Made by a program: the position numbers and the translations under genes | From: Marinomonas posidonica IVIA-Po-181 | GTDB taxonomy: Bacteria > Pseudomonadota > Gammaproteobacteria > Pseudomonadales > Marinomonadaceae | Assembly (NCBI RefSeq): GCF_000214215.1 | Contig: NC_015559.1 | Span: forward strand, 1,674,001-1,738,000 | DNA length: 64,000 bases | Direction: 5' to 3' | Shown here: piece after piece, positions 33,719 to 44,020 of the stretch | Layout: every line of letters begins with the position of its first letter | Position numbering within the stretch: position 1 is the stretch's first letter | The notes under the pieces: model-generated | Told to the model about the DNA's origin: nothing | The model's input: only the letters and a program-made list of their open reading frames with translations | Database searches by the model: none

Positions 33719-34915
33719 TTACTTCTTAGCTTTTTTCTTTTTCTTCTTGAAACGTGGAGATCTGGCCTTGGTTTTGGCTTCTAGTCCTTCAATGCGACCA
33801 AATTTAATATTGGTCTGCATAAAACGCTGAATTTTTTCGATCATCGGCAAATCATTAATGTCGATCAAGGAAATGCATTCGCCTGGCGCGCCTTCTCGCG
33901 AAGCGCGACCGGCACGGTGAATATAAGAGTCGGCTTTACGGGGCAAGCGTAGGTTGATCACAGTATTGATTTCTGGCAAGTCGATACCACGTGATGCCAC
34001 ATCAGTGGCGACCAGCACTTGCAAGCGTCCGCGTTTCATTTGCTTTAAATGTTCGCTGCGATCACCTTGTTTCATTTCACCGTGCAAACCATCACACATG
34101 ATGTTCATGTTACGAATTTTTTGTACCCACACATCCACGTGATCACGATTGGAGACAAAAACCACGGTTTGTTGTACGCCTTCTTTATTGAGTAGATGCT
34201 TAAGCATGGCTTCTTTATGAGCATCATCGTCAACACGATAGGCGACTTGGTGAATTTGGTTGGGCACGGTGCGAGATGATTCGCCAAGACGAATTTGCTC
34301 TGTCTCAGGGCTTAATAAAGCACTGGCAAAGCGGCCCATTTTTTCACCTTCCAACGTGGCTGAGAACATCAGGGTTTGATGTTCCTGTGGTAGTTCTTTG
34401 GCGATCTTGTTGATGGCATTCACAAAGCCCATGTCTAACATGCGGTCTGCTTCATCAATGACGAAGTAGCTTACATCCGTTAAGTCTAACCATTGTTTTT
34501 CATCAAGTTCGACCAAGCGGCCTGGTGTTGCAACAAGAATGTCACAAGGTTCGCTTAATTGTTGTTGCTGCATGCCATAAGGTGTGCCGCCAATGATTAG
34601 CTGAGATTGAATACGAGTATGCTGTGTTAATCCGCCGATGACATTGAAAATTTGTCGAGCAAGTTCGCGGCTAGGCGCTAAAATAAGAACTTTAGGGGCG
34701 GTGGTGGATGTTTCGTCACGGTCTAAAACATGTTGCACGGCGGGTGCGCAAAAAGCGATGGTTTTGCCTGTGCCAGTTGGGGCGGTTGCCAAAAGGTCGG
34801 AGCCTTCCAAAATGACGGGGATGGCTTGCTGTTGAATTTCAGTAGGTGTTTCAAAACCTAGGCTATTGATTGCTTCTTCGATCGTGTAATCTAGGTCTAA
34901 CTCAGCAAATGACAT
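33719..34915 (-). CDS. srmB: DEAD-box RNA helicase, SrmB-like
   Basis: 398 residues. Q motif F-E-T-P-T-E-I-Q, Walker A A-P-T-G-T-G-K-T, P-S-R-E-L-A, T-P-G-R-L, D-E-A-D-R-M-L-D-M-G-F, S-A-T, then V-A-T-D-V-A-S-R-G-I-D and H-R-A-G-R-A-S-R in the second domain. A Lys-rich tail (K-K-K-K-K-K-A-K-K) ends the protein, as in SrmB, which assists early 50S subunit assembly. The assignment to SrmB over RhlE is by memory of E. coli SrmB (F-S-E-L-E-L-D and M-F-S-A-T-L-E-G). Monocistronic. Confidence 0.85.
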   Translation of the reverse strand: MSFAELDLDYTIEEAINSLGFETPTEIQQQAIPVILEGSDLLATAPTGTGKTIAFCAPAVQHVLDRDETSTTAPKVLILAPSRELARQIFNVIGGLTQHTRIQSQLIIGGTPYGMQQQQLSEPCDILVATPGRLVELDEKQWLDLTDVSYFVIDEADRMLDMGFVNAINKIAKELPQEHQTLMFSATLEGEKMGRFASALLSPETEQIRLGESSRTVPNQIHQVAYRVDDDAHKEAMLKHLLNKEGVQQTVVFVSNRDHVDVWVQKIRNMNIMCDGLHGEMKQGDRSEHLKQMKRGRLQVLVATDVASRGIDLPEINTVINLRLPRKADSYIHRAGRASREGAPGECISLIDINDLPMIEKIQRFMQTNIKFGRIEGLEAKTKARSPRFKKKKKKAKK

Positions 34916-35091
34916 GTAAACTCTCTGTTGCAGGAAAAGGAGTGCCTTATGCCGCTAAACTCGACAAAAGGCTAATGGGCAGAATGATACCTTGTTTTAT
35001 GTTGTTTCGAAATCAAAAGCCGTTTTAAAGCGGGTGTGTTTACGCCTGGTCTTTAATATGGTGGTTAATGTCACTACTAAGAAGATACTGT

Positions 35092-35646
35092 ATGTTGTTA
35101 TCAGATGATTTGGTGGTCAGCCAAACAATGAATTGGGTGAAGGATTTTATTGTGGGTCACAATGTTTGCCCCTTTGCCAAGCGAGAAGTGGAAAGAGACA
35201 GTGTACGTCTTGTTGTATTGCGTTCGAAAAAAACAGATGTCGCCTTAGAAGAGTTGATGTCTGAAATTCAGTGGTTAGACGAGCATGCCGAAACGGAAAC
35301 CACACTGCTTATTTTTCCGACCTTATTTAAAGATTTTCAGCGTTACTTGGATTTTGTCGAAGTGTCTGAGAACCTGATGTTTGATCAGGGGTGTGAAGGT
35401 GTCTACCAGTTGGCCACCTTTCACCCAGATTATTGTTTTGCTGGGGCAGAAGAAGAGGATGTGTCTAATTATACTAACCGTTCTCCTTATCCTATGCTGC
35501 ACATATTACGAGAGGCCAGTTTGGATAAGGCCATTGAATTTTATGGGAATACGGCTCAAATACCGGATGAAAATATCGCTAAAATGGAAGCTTTGGGACG
35601 AAATAAACTGGAAGACATTTTTAAAGCTTGCATGAATGTAAACTAA
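35092..35646 (+). CDS. DUF1415 family protein
   Basis: About 184 residues from ATG 35092; an ATG at 35068 is equally possible, as neither has a strong ribosome site. W-V-K-D-F-I-V-G-H-N-V-C-P-F-A (18-32) and the later F-P-T-L-F-K-D-F, A-T-F-H-P-D-Y-C-F and N-R-S-P-Y-P-M-L-H-I-L-R-E define the conserved family, common in gammaproteobacteria and of unknown function. The invariant C-P-F-A and H-P residues suggest an active or metal site. Confidence 0.85.
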   Translation: MLLSDDLVVSQTMNWVKDFIVGHNVCPFAKREVERDSVRLVVLRSKKTDVALEELMSEIQWLDEHAETETTLLIFPTLFKDFQRYLDFVEVSENLMFDQGCEGVYQLATFHPDYCFAGAEEEDVSNYTNRSPYPMLHILREASLDKAIEFYGNTAQIPDENIAKMEALGRNKLEDIFKACMNVN

Positions 35647-35704
35647 TCTTGCGCTCGACGGATAAGTCAGTATAGTGCGTGAAAAAATCCTTGCCGGAGA
35701 AACC

Positions 35705-36538
35705 ATGGCTACACAAATTGGACGCTTAAATACCTTAAGAGTCGTTAAAGAAAAAGAGTTTGGCGTCTATTTGGATGCTGATCCATTGGGTGAGATTCTG
35801 CTGCCAAAACGCTACGTGCCAAAGCAGGTGGAAATTGGCCAAGAAATTGATGTGTTTGTTTATCTTGATTCTGATGACAAGCTCATTGCGACGACGGAAC
35901 TCCCGAAAGCGCAAGTGGGTGAGTTTGCGGCATTGAAATCGGTTGCGGTCAATCAAGTGGGTGCGTTTTTTGATTGGGGATTACCAAAAGATTTATTGGT
36001 GCCTTTTAGTCAGCAAAAAAACCGCGTGGAAGAAGGTGAAACGCATTTATTGTTTATTTACCTTGATCAAATTACCAATCGTATTGTCGCGACAACCAAG
36101 GTTGATCCTTTGTTGAACCGTGAAGAAGCGCCTTATCGCGTCGGTGATAAAGTCTCCGTGGTGATTGGTGATAAAACCAACATCGGCTTCAAATGCGTGA
36201 TTGATAATCGTTTTTGGGGGGTGTTGTTCTTCGAAGACGCTTTTCGTCAGTTGTACAAAGGCGAGAAAGCCACAGCCTATATTAAGCAGATGCGCGAAGA
36301 CGGAAAAATCGATTTGAGTCTTCAAGAAGTGGGCTACAAAAAAGTGCGTAACATCTTGGACGATGTATTGGATTATTTGGACTCACAAGGTGGGGAATCT
36401 GAATTGACCGATAAAGCGTCGCCGGAAGCCATTTATAAGGTGTTCAAGGTGAGTAAGGCAACGTACAAAAAAGCACTGGGTGCTTTGTACAAAGATAAAA
36501 AAATTGCTTTGACCAAGGAAAAAATTACTAAGTTGTAA
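35705..36538 (+). CDS. cvfB: CvfB/YitL family S1 RNA-binding protein
   Basis: Start set at ATG 35705 after GGAG; the open frame begins 30 bases earlier. 277 residues: three S1-like barrels in a row (about 1-65, 66-130, 140-210; markers F-G-V-Y-L-D, G-A-F-F-D-W-G-L-P-K-D-L-L-V-P and G-F-K-C-V-I-D) and a C-terminal winged helix (220-277). In Staphylococcus CvfB binds RNA and affects virulence genes; in this group the role is not known. Its terminator (36565) overlaps the end of panE. Confidence 0.87.
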   Translation: MATQIGRLNTLRVVKEKEFGVYLDADPLGEILLPKRYVPKQVEIGQEIDVFVYLDSDDKLIATTELPKAQVGEFAALKSVAVNQVGAFFDWGLPKDLLVPFSQQKNRVEEGETHLLFIYLDQITNRIVATTKVDPLLNREEAPYRVGDKVSVVIGDKTNIGFKCVIDNRFWGVLFFEDAFRQLYKGEKATAYIKQMREDGKIDLSLQEVGYKKVRNILDDVLDYLDSQGGESELTDKASPEAIYKVFKVSKATYKKALGALYKDKKIALTKEKITKL

Positions 36539-36564
36539 TTTTTCTAAGAGAATGTCTTTTGATC

Positions 36565-36598
36565 AAAAGCTGCTAAGTAAGACTTAGCAGCTTTTTTT
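36565..36598. terminator. Shared terminator of cvfB and panE
   Basis: AAAAGCTGCTAAGT (36565-36578) and ACTTAGCAGCTTTT (36582-36595) form a 14-bp stem with a T run after it and an A run before it. The panE stop (36573-36575) lies inside the left arm. Confidence 0.85.
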
Positions 36599-37532
36599 GT
36601 ACCTCAGGGCGAGAGTCTGGTTGGTTGATGCCTTCGTACAGAAGCGCTTGTACGGTCAGTTTGACCGGACTGTTTTTCATTAAGAAGCCAGAAATAAAGT
36701 CGTTCTCGGTTTGTCTTTGCAATCGCATGTCTTCAAACATAGAGGAGCGATTCAATCGGGTGAGTTTGGCGACGGTACTGACACGGTTTTTTAAATTGTC
36801 ATAAGATAAATGCTGACTGTGCTTAGCGTAAGCAAATTTAGGGTGAGTAAAGACGCGTTCCAATTCCGTCAGAGTGGCTTGCATTAAGGTTTGAAATTCG
36901 TCGTTTAAAATATCCCCGTTATGTAGGTTGAAGATGGCGGTAATCGGGTTGATGACGGCGTTAACAGCCAGCTTTTCGAGAATTCTTTGGTGAATGTTTT
37001 GTACTTCAAAGCCTTCTAACGGAAAGGCTTTTTCGGCTTCTGAGGGCAACCAAGGGCCAAAGTAGGTGTCGCCTAATCCTGTGTGCTTAATGTGATTAGG
37101 TTCAATTTTGAGTACCCCTTCACTGGTCACGCCTGCCCATAAAGTTTGTTCTGGTTTTATTTGCTTTTGTAATTGATCCTGTGCGCCTAAACCATTGCAT
37201 AGGCAGACGATGTCCGCTTCATCACTGAGGTGCTCAGACACTTGTTGATAGGCTTCCACAAGGTCAAATGACTTAGTGCATAAGAGTACTTTTTGGTATT
37301 GCTTTTCGAGTGTGCTGGCGGTGAATGTTTTTATTTTATACGTCTGTGTTTCGGCTTGCTGTTGTCCGCTTTCATCCACTAAGGAGTCGAGGGTGATTTT
37401 TTTTCCGGGGTCGGTGCTTCGATAAACTAGATGCACTTTGTGGCCGAGACTTTTTAGCTTACAGGCCCAAAATAGGCCGATGGCGCCAGAGCCAACCACT
37501 AACCAAGGAGATGGTTTCATAACTTGATCCAT
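36573..37532 (-). CDS. panE: 2-dehydropantoate 2-reductase
   Basis: 319 residues. The N-terminal Rossmann motif V-V-G-S-G-A-I-G-L-F-W-A (about 12-23) binds NADPH; L-L-C-T-K-S-F-D carries the catalytic-site Lys, and the C-terminal helical domain has K-L-A-V-N-A-V-I-N-P-I-T-A-I with the second conserved Lys and Asn. It reduces ketopantoate to pantoate for CoA synthesis. Convergent with cvfB, divergent from yajQ (70 bp). Confidence 0.9.
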   Translation of the reverse strand: MDQVMKPSPWLVVGSGAIGLFWACKLKSLGHKVHLVYRSTDPGKKITLDSLVDESGQQQAETQTYKIKTFTASTLEKQYQKVLLCTKSFDLVEAYQQVSEHLSDEADIVCLCNGLGAQDQLQKQIKPEQTLWAGVTSEGVLKIEPNHIKHTGLGDTYFGPWLPSEAEKAFPLEGFEVQNIHQRILEKLAVNAVINPITAIFNLHNGDILNDEFQTLMQATLTELERVFTHPKFAYAKHSQHLSYDNLKNRVSTVAKLTRLNRSSMFEDMRLQRQTENDFISGFLMKNSPVKLTVQALLYEGINQPDSRPEVQKKLLSLT

Positions 37533-37602
37533 TAGGTGTTTTATTTCAATTCTTGCTATTATCGCGCCAAACGAACTGATTGAAAATGCAAAGGAGCAGA
37601 AA

Positions 37603-38088
37603 ATGCCATCATTTGATGTGGTCTCTGAATTGGACTGGCACGAAGTTAGTAACGCCGTGGACCAAGCAAACCGAGAAATTACAACGCGTTATGACTTTAA
37701 AGGCGTCAAAGCCAGCTTTGAAATTAAAGATAAATCCAGTGTTGTTATGCAGGCTGAAGCTGAACCTCAGCTTCGTCAATTGTCAGATATTTTGAATCAA
37801 AAGCTGGTAAATCGAGGTATCGATCTGAAGAGTCTTGAAAAAGAAGACATTGAGAAAGGCAATATGCGTGTGTCACAAGCGGTCAAGATGAAAGAAGGCA
37901 TCGAGGCGGCGGAAGCGAAAAAAATTGTCAAAATGATCAAAGACAGCAAGATCAAAGTGCAAGCGCAAATTCAAGGGGATCAATTGCGTGTCACAGGTAA
38001 AAAACGTGATGATCTGCAACAGGTCATGACATTGCTGCGTGGCGCGGACTTGTCACAACCCGTGCAGTTTAATAACTTCCGAGACTGA
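37603..38088 (+). CDS. yajQ: YajQ family nucleotide-binding protein
   Basis: 161 residues. M-P-S-F-D-V-V-S-E-L-D, T-R-Y-D-F-K-G-V-K-A-S and Q-V-R-V-T-G-K-K-R-D-D-L-Q style C-terminus (here L-R-V-T-G-K-K-R-D-D-L-Q) are diagnostic. Two RRM-like domains. YajQ proteins bind nucleotides, RNA and, in Xanthomonas and Pseudomonas, cyclic di-GMP with control of transcription. AAGGAG precedes the ATG. Confidence 0.94.
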   Translation: MPSFDVVSELDWHEVSNAVDQANREITTRYDFKGVKASFEIKDKSSVVMQAEAEPQLRQLSDILNQKLVNRGIDLKSLEKEDIEKGNMRVSQAVKMKEGIEAAEAKKIVKMIKDSKIKVQAQIQGDQLRVTGKKRDDLQQVMTLLRGADLSQPVQFNNFRD

Positions 38089-38139
38089 TTTTTGGGTAAA
38101 GACAGTCATCTGCTTGGGATGGCTGTTGCCTCGATGATG

Positions 38140-38460
38140 TTATTGGTCTTTGTGCTTAAGCTTGCTGCCAATAATGATCCAGCCTTCGGCCTCTAATTTT
38201 TCTTTTTGACGAAAATAGGCCTCAGATCCTTCCATGAAGCTAATGCACTTTTGGGCATTGACGACTCGGTGCCAGGGCAGTTTGGTGTCTTTGGGTAATT
38301 TCTTGAGTAATTGGCCAACTTGTCGTGCGTAACCTGGAAACCCCGCTAATTTGGCGATTTCTCCATAGCTTAGGCATTCTCCTGCTTGTGACTGGTGCAA
38401 AATCAGAAATACTTGAGATTTAAAATGCGTCATTGCTTGATTAGTCACGGTGTTGCCCAT
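38140..38460 (-). CDS. atl: Alkyltransferase-like (ATL) DNA-binding protein
   Basis: 106 residues, the size of the DNA-binding domain of O6-alkylguanine transferases: S-Y-G-E-I-A-K-L-A-G and A-R-Q-V-G-Q-L-L. Trp63 (L-P-W-H-R-V-V) replaces the reactive Cys of the P-C-H-R-V motif, so it cannot remove alkyl groups. ATL proteins bind O6-alkylguanine, flip it and hand it to nucleotide excision repair. The start may be ATG 38460 or the internal ATG at 38433. Divergent from fxsA. Confidence 0.88.
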   Translation of the reverse strand: MGNTVTNQAMTHFKSQVFLILHQSQAGECLSYGEIAKLAGFPGYARQVGQLLKKLPKDTKLPWHRVVNAQKCISFMEGSEAYFRQKEKLEAEGWIIIGSKLKHKDQ

Positions 38461-38496
38461 AGTTATAGGTTAAGTCAAAAACAAAAGAAGGTGATC

Positions 38497-38967
38497 ATGA
38501 GATTCGCGTTATTACTATTTATCCTTGTGCCCATTATCGAAATGACTGTGTTGATTCAAGTTGGCAGTGAAATCGGTAGTTTGGCGACAGTGGGCTTAGT
38601 CTTTCTGACAGCCATTGTAGGGGTGAGTTTGATTCGTAAGCAAGGTTTAGAAACCTCTTTAAAGGCTCAAGAAAAAATGAGCCGTGGTGAACTGCCGGCA
38701 TCAGAAGTTGCCGAAGGCGTGATGTTGCTGTTTGCAGGTTTGTGTTTGTTGATTCCTGGTTTTGTCACGGATGCCATTGGTGGTTTGTTGCTGATTCCAG
38801 TGCTGCGTAAGTTGTTCGCGGCTGGTTTAGTGGTTAAGTTGATGAGCTCTGTGATGGCGCGGGGTACTCAGTGGCGTACTCGTGGTCATTATGAATCTAC
38901 CCATGAGGGTGAGATCATCGAAGGCGAGTATGCTAACGAAGATAATGATTTAATTGATAAAAAATAA
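38497..38967 (+). CDS. fxsA: FxsA family membrane protein
   Basis: Start set at ATG 38497 after AAGGTG; the open frame extends 34 codons further over the divergent gene. 156 residues with four hydrophobic segments in the first 120, including E-M-T-V-L-I-Q-V-G-S-x-I-G and L-L-L-I-P-G-F-V-T-D-A-I-G-x-L-L-L-I-P. FxsA is an inner membrane protein named for suppressing F exclusion of phage T7. The usual position next to groESL is kept here. Confidence 0.87.
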   Translation: MRFALLLFILVPIIEMTVLIQVGSEIGSLATVGLVFLTAIVGVSLIRKQGLETSLKAQEKMSRGELPASEVAEGVMLLFAGLCLLIPGFVTDAIGGLLLIPVLRKLFAAGLVVKLMSSVMARGTQWRTRGHYESTHEGEIIEGEYANEDNDLIDKK

Positions 38968-38980
38968 TTTATTGGATGGG

Positions 38981-39007
38981 TTGAAAAATAAATTAGCAAC
39001 CGTATAT
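38981..39007 (+). promoter_or_regulatory. Likely sigma-32 promoter of groESL
   Basis: TTGAAA (38981-38986), 13-base spacer, CCGTATAT (39000-39007), close to the heat-shock consensus CTTGAAA / CCCCATNT. Two short hairpins in the 5' leader follow (39025-39042, 39052-39066). Confidence 0.6.
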
Positions 39008-39093
39008 AAAAGTCCGATAGAGATTCTCGCAACTGAGCGAGATAAGTCCTGCCAGGGGAGTCCTGGTATTGTTTTAATTGGAGAAAATGATTG

Positions 39094-39384
39094 ATGAATA
39101 TTCGTCCTTTGCACGATCGTGTCGTTGTTCGCCGTAAAGAAGAAGAAACAACAACCGCATCTGGTATCGTCCTACCTGGATCTGCTACAGAAAAACCAAC
39201 ACAAGGTGAGGTTTTGGCTGTGGGCACTGGCCGTATTCAGTCTAATGGCGATGTCAGTGCACTTGCTGTTAGCGTTGGTGACACTGTGCTTTTTGGTCAA
39301 TACTCAGGCCAGACAGTAAAAATCAACGGTGAAGAACTGCTTATCATGAAAGAAGATGAAATTTACGGCGTTATTGAAGCCTAA
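39094..39384 (+). CDS. groES: GroES co-chaperonin
   Basis: 96 residues from ATG 39094. [13 protein letters not shown], the mobile loop [12 protein letters not shown] and the roof and end D-E-I-Y-G-V-I are standard. The heptameric lid closes GroEL during folding. First gene of the groESL operon, 59 bases before groEL. Confidence 0.97.
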   Translation: MNIRPLHDRVVVRRKEEETTTASGIVLPGSATEKPTQGEVLAVGTGRIQSNGDVSALAVSVGDTVLFGQYSGQTVKINGEELLIMKEDEIYGVIEA

Positions 39385-39440
39385 TTCGTCTTATCCTTCC
39401 TATTTATTTTTGTAACATTAAAACAGTTAAAAGGTATTAG

Positions 39441-41090
<1,650 letters not shown>

Positions 41091-41264
41091 TAGATTTAGC
41101 CTAAATCGCTTGAAGAAGGCCACAACACTTAGGTGTTGTGGCCTTTTTTTATTTTTGTAGGGTGCATTTTATTAAAATGTAAAGGTATAAAGTGGGGGAT
41201 TATAGAAGTCTCAAAATACTATCGCCTCATGGAGGGAGTTTGTTTCCCTCATTAATTGAAAGGC
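41091..41264. other. Intergenic region after groEL
   Basis: Holds the groEL terminator and an unassigned stretch leading to a probable MITE (41274). Confidence 0.5.
41116..41150 (+). terminator. Terminator of groESL
   Basis: AAGGCCACAACAC pairs with GTGTTGTGGCCTT around a TTAG loop (41116-41145), followed by a T run. Confidence 0.9.
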
Positions 41265-41273
41265 CTGAATTTA

Positions 41274-41448
41274 AGTCGAAGTGCGACACTTTTCATTTCA
41301 AGCAGCTAAACACATCTGTTTAAAAATAATGGCTGGCTGCTTGAACCCTAAACACTTCCTTAGACGATTGTTTATTCGTCTCATCGCGAAGGCTATTCTC
41401 TCGCAGTTGGCTTCTTCTACACCTGATTAGCAGTGTCGCACTTATTAT
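41274..41448. mobile_element. Probable 175-bp MITE with 9-bp target duplication
   Basis: Perfect 12-bp terminal inverted repeats AAGTGCGACACT (41279-41290) and AGTGTCGCACTT (41432-41443), each set five bases inside a direct repeat CTGAATTTA (41265-41273 and 41449-41457). This is the layout of a short non-autonomous transposon with a 9-bp target site duplication. Inside, TTCAAGCAGC and GCTGCTTGAA can pair, but no open frame is present. No matching full transposase gene is in the window. Confidence 0.55.
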
Positions 41449-41561
41449 CTGAATTTAGGTTTTTCAGGGACGACTAACAAACACCTGTAAAAATACGAGT
41501 ATCTATCAGGTCAAGTAAAAACTAAAACCAAGAAAGCAAAGTGATTTTTTTAATGTCGGCA

Positions 41562-42926
41562 TTAGCTTAAAAACTGATAAATCAAGCCAAGCAAAGCACT
41601 TATTATAATCACTGTCATGATTCCTAGCTTTAACCTTATCAAAGCAATGAATGCTGCCGTACCAATTAGCAATGCAAACCACTCAAATCTTCCTGAAAGA
41701 TTAAAATCTTGGCTTTCAGGCCAAAGTACATGCAGCGCAAAGAACACTGCTAGGTTTAAAATCACACCTACCACAGCGGCTGTTATTGCGGTCAATGGCG
41801 CGGTAAATTTCAAATTATCTCGTGTTGCTTCAACCGCAGGCCCACCAACGAGTATAAAGATGAATGAAGGTAAAAAAGTAAAGAAAGCGGCAACAATTGC
41901 GCCTATCGCACCAGCCAACGGAAGCATTTCAGGCCCGAATACTTCTTTAGTCCATGCGCCTACAAACCCAACAAATGATACGACCATAATTAAAGGGCCT
42001 GGTGTCGTTTCTCCCAGCGCTAAACCATCGATCATTTGAGATCCTGTTAACCAGGTGAATTGTTCTACACCTCCCTGATAAACATAAGGTAAAACAGCAT
42101 ATGCTCCACCAAATGTCACTAAGGCAGCCTTTGTGAAAAACAAACTCATTTTAGTCAGTGTACCTTCCCATCCATACATTACTGTAAGTACTCCCATTCC
42201 TGTAAGCCAAAGTAAAAGTCCAATAACCAGAAAGGTAAACATCCGACGCCATTTAAAACTAGCGTGTTCTGGGGCGGGTGTTTCATCATCGATTACTGCC
42301 GGCCCGAAATTTATATTTTCATCGCCGTGATGATTACTTGTCTGAAAATACTCAGGGGCAAATCGAGAGCCTAGAATCCCTATTAAAGCTGCAGCTATGA
42401 CAATGTAAGGAAAAGGAATTTTCAAAGCAAAAATCGCGACGAAAGCTAATATGGCTATTAATTTTAATACAGGATTAGGGAGAGCTTTTGAGCCAATTCG
42501 ATAAGCGGCAAACAAGACAATAGCCGTCACTGCTGGTTTTATTCCGTATAAAATGCCTTCAATTTCAGGAACATTTCCGTAGGCTAAGTAGACCCAAGTG
42601 AGCGCTATAAGAATAAATAAAGAGGGTAGTACAAATAAGACTCCTGCCATTATCCCACCGCGAACGCCATGCATGAGCCAACCAATATATGTGGCTAATT
42701 GTTGTGCTTCGGGGCCTGGAAGCACCATGGTGTAATTCAGTGCATGTAAAAAGCGTTTATTAGAAATCCAGCGACGTTTCTCTACTAGTTCTTGGTGCAT
42801 CATGCTTATTTGACCTGCCGGGCCACCAAAGCTAATAAAGCCAAGTTTCAACCAATAGATAAAGGACTCTATTAGTGTAACCGATTGAGTAGGATTGTTT
42901 TTTTGATGCTTGTTTTTCATTATCAA
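41562..42926 (-). CDS. chrA: Chromate transporter ChrA, long two-domain form
   Basis: 454 residues with two CHR domains: the N-terminal one has F-I-S-F-G-G-P-A-G-Q-I and A-L-N-Y-T-M-V-L-P-G-P-E-A-Q-Q-L-A, the C-terminal one V-T-F-G-G-A-Y-A-V-L-P-Y-V and A-L-G-E-T-T-P-G-P-L-I-M-V. About twelve hydrophobic segments. ChrA exports chromate from the cytoplasm. Two bases after the ChrB-like gene, so one operon. The pair is more AT-rich than the core genes, pointing to horizontal gain. Confidence 0.93.
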   Translation of the reverse strand: MIMKNKHQKNNPTQSVTLIESFIYWLKLGFISFGGPAGQISMMHQELVEKRRWISNKRFLHALNYTMVLPGPEAQQLATYIGWLMHGVRGGIMAGVLFVLPSLFILIALTWVYLAYGNVPEIEGILYGIKPAVTAIVLFAAYRIGSKALPNPVLKLIAILAFVAIFALKIPFPYIVIAAALIGILGSRFAPEYFQTSNHHGDENINFGPAVIDDETPAPEHASFKWRRMFTFLVIGLLLWLTGMGVLTVMYGWEGTLTKMSLFFTKAALVTFGGAYAVLPYVYQGGVEQFTWLTGSQMIDGLALGETTPGPLIMVVSFVGFVGAWTKEVFGPEMLPLAGAIGAIVAAFFTFLPSFIFILVGGPAVEATRDNLKFTAPLTAITAAVVGVILNLAVFFALHVLWPESQDFNLSGRFEWFALLIGTAAFIALIRLKLGIMTVIIISALLGLIYQFLS

Positions 42927-42927
42927 A

Positions 42928-43746
42928 TTATCCTTTTTTATTATTTGTTAGCCAATCGTGGCCTTCATTACTCGCATCACGAGCCCATCGATAAAATGCA
43001 TCGTACAAAAGCATTCCGGCATCGAGCTGTTCATTATCATCTCGATACATACGTGATAACCCTAACGAAGCTGCCAAAAGTCCAGCGCATTCCGGGGCAA
43101 GATCATGTCTATTGGTATCAGCACCTCTAATTACTTTGGCAAGATGGAGTATAGCGGGAGTTTTTATCTCAAATTCTTCGACCATTACATCAAAGGTGCA
43201 TAGTTCACTACGATGGCTCCAAAAGACATCTTCAACGTCAAAAGGAGTCGCATTAAATTTTTCTGCAACACCTAATACCTCAGAAGCAGCAACGAATAGA
43301 AACTGTGCTTGTGGATCAATAAACCTTCTTATCAACCATGGACATGCGATACGGTCTATTTTGGGTCTTTGTTTAGTCACCCAAACCGTTTGCTGATTTA
43401 AATTTTTTTGGGGAAGTTTATCGTATGGAATTAGCGTTTGGCCTGCATCTCGCCAGCCAAAATGACCACCTTCGAGGCTTTCAGCTGCAACTCCCATGGA
43501 GCGCAATATCGCTAAGGAGCCTTGGCTAATCTTTTTACCTTGTTGACAATAAATCACAACTCTTTGAGCGTTTAATTTAGGTGCTAATTCTGCAACTTTT
43601 AAATGCGGGCACCGAATTGCAGTAGGTATTATTTGTGGGTCAAGATCAAAGTCTTCGTTTATTCTAACGTCAATAATAACAGGAGCATTAGGAGTGCCGA
43701 TAAGGCGAGATAGTTGACTTACGGTAATTTCAGTAGGTGAGGCCAT
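42928..43746 (-). CDS. chrB: Rhodanese - ChrB-type chromate resistance protein
   Basis: 272 residues with two parts. Residues 8-115 form a rhodanese domain with the active Cys in V-I-Y-C-Q-Q-G-K-K. From about 125 on, V-T-K-Q-R-P-K-I-D-R-I-A-C-P-W-L-I-R-R-F-I-D-P is the ChrB C-terminal domain (chromate resistance), with F-D-V-x-D-V-x-W-S-H. This domain is proposed to sense or reduce chromate. First gene of the chrBA operon. The rhodanese fusion is seen in some marine bacteria and differs from the regulator-type ChrB. Confidence 0.88.
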   Translation of the reverse strand: MASPTEITVSQLSRLIGTPNAPVIIDVRINEDFDLDPQIIPTAIRCPHLKVAELAPKLNAQRVVIYCQQGKKISQGSLAILRSMGVAAESLEGGHFGWRDAGQTLIPYDKLPQKNLNQQTVWVTKQRPKIDRIACPWLIRRFIDPQAQFLFVAASEVLGVAEKFNATPFDVEDVFWSHRSELCTFDVMVEEFEIKTPAILHLAKVIRGADTNRHDLAPECAGLLAASLGLSRMYRDDNEQLDAGMLLYDAFYRWARDASNEGHDWLTNNKKG

Positions 43747-44020
43747 AAAACATCCTTTCTTAGTACAGACCTAATATATTAAAATTAGCATTAGCTAATA
43801 ATACAAAAAGAGCTGTACTATTCATTAATAAAGAGTTGGATGCGAGTCTTAGGCTGGCGCCTCACGGGGTGTTCGCAACCCCATGAGTGAATTCTGCCTG
43901 CATTTTTTTGAAGCGTCAAAATTATTTATCAGGCCATGTACCTCACAAAGCCAGTAAATCCGAACCTTTAGCCATTTTCTCAAATTTTCTTGGTGATCTT
44001 TTCTAGGCAATATGGGCTAA
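43747..44020. other. Intergenic region upstream of chrBA
   Basis: Contains a short hairpin CTCACGGGGT/ACCCCATGAG at about 43860-43890 and a T run after it. No gene recognised. Confidence 0.4.
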
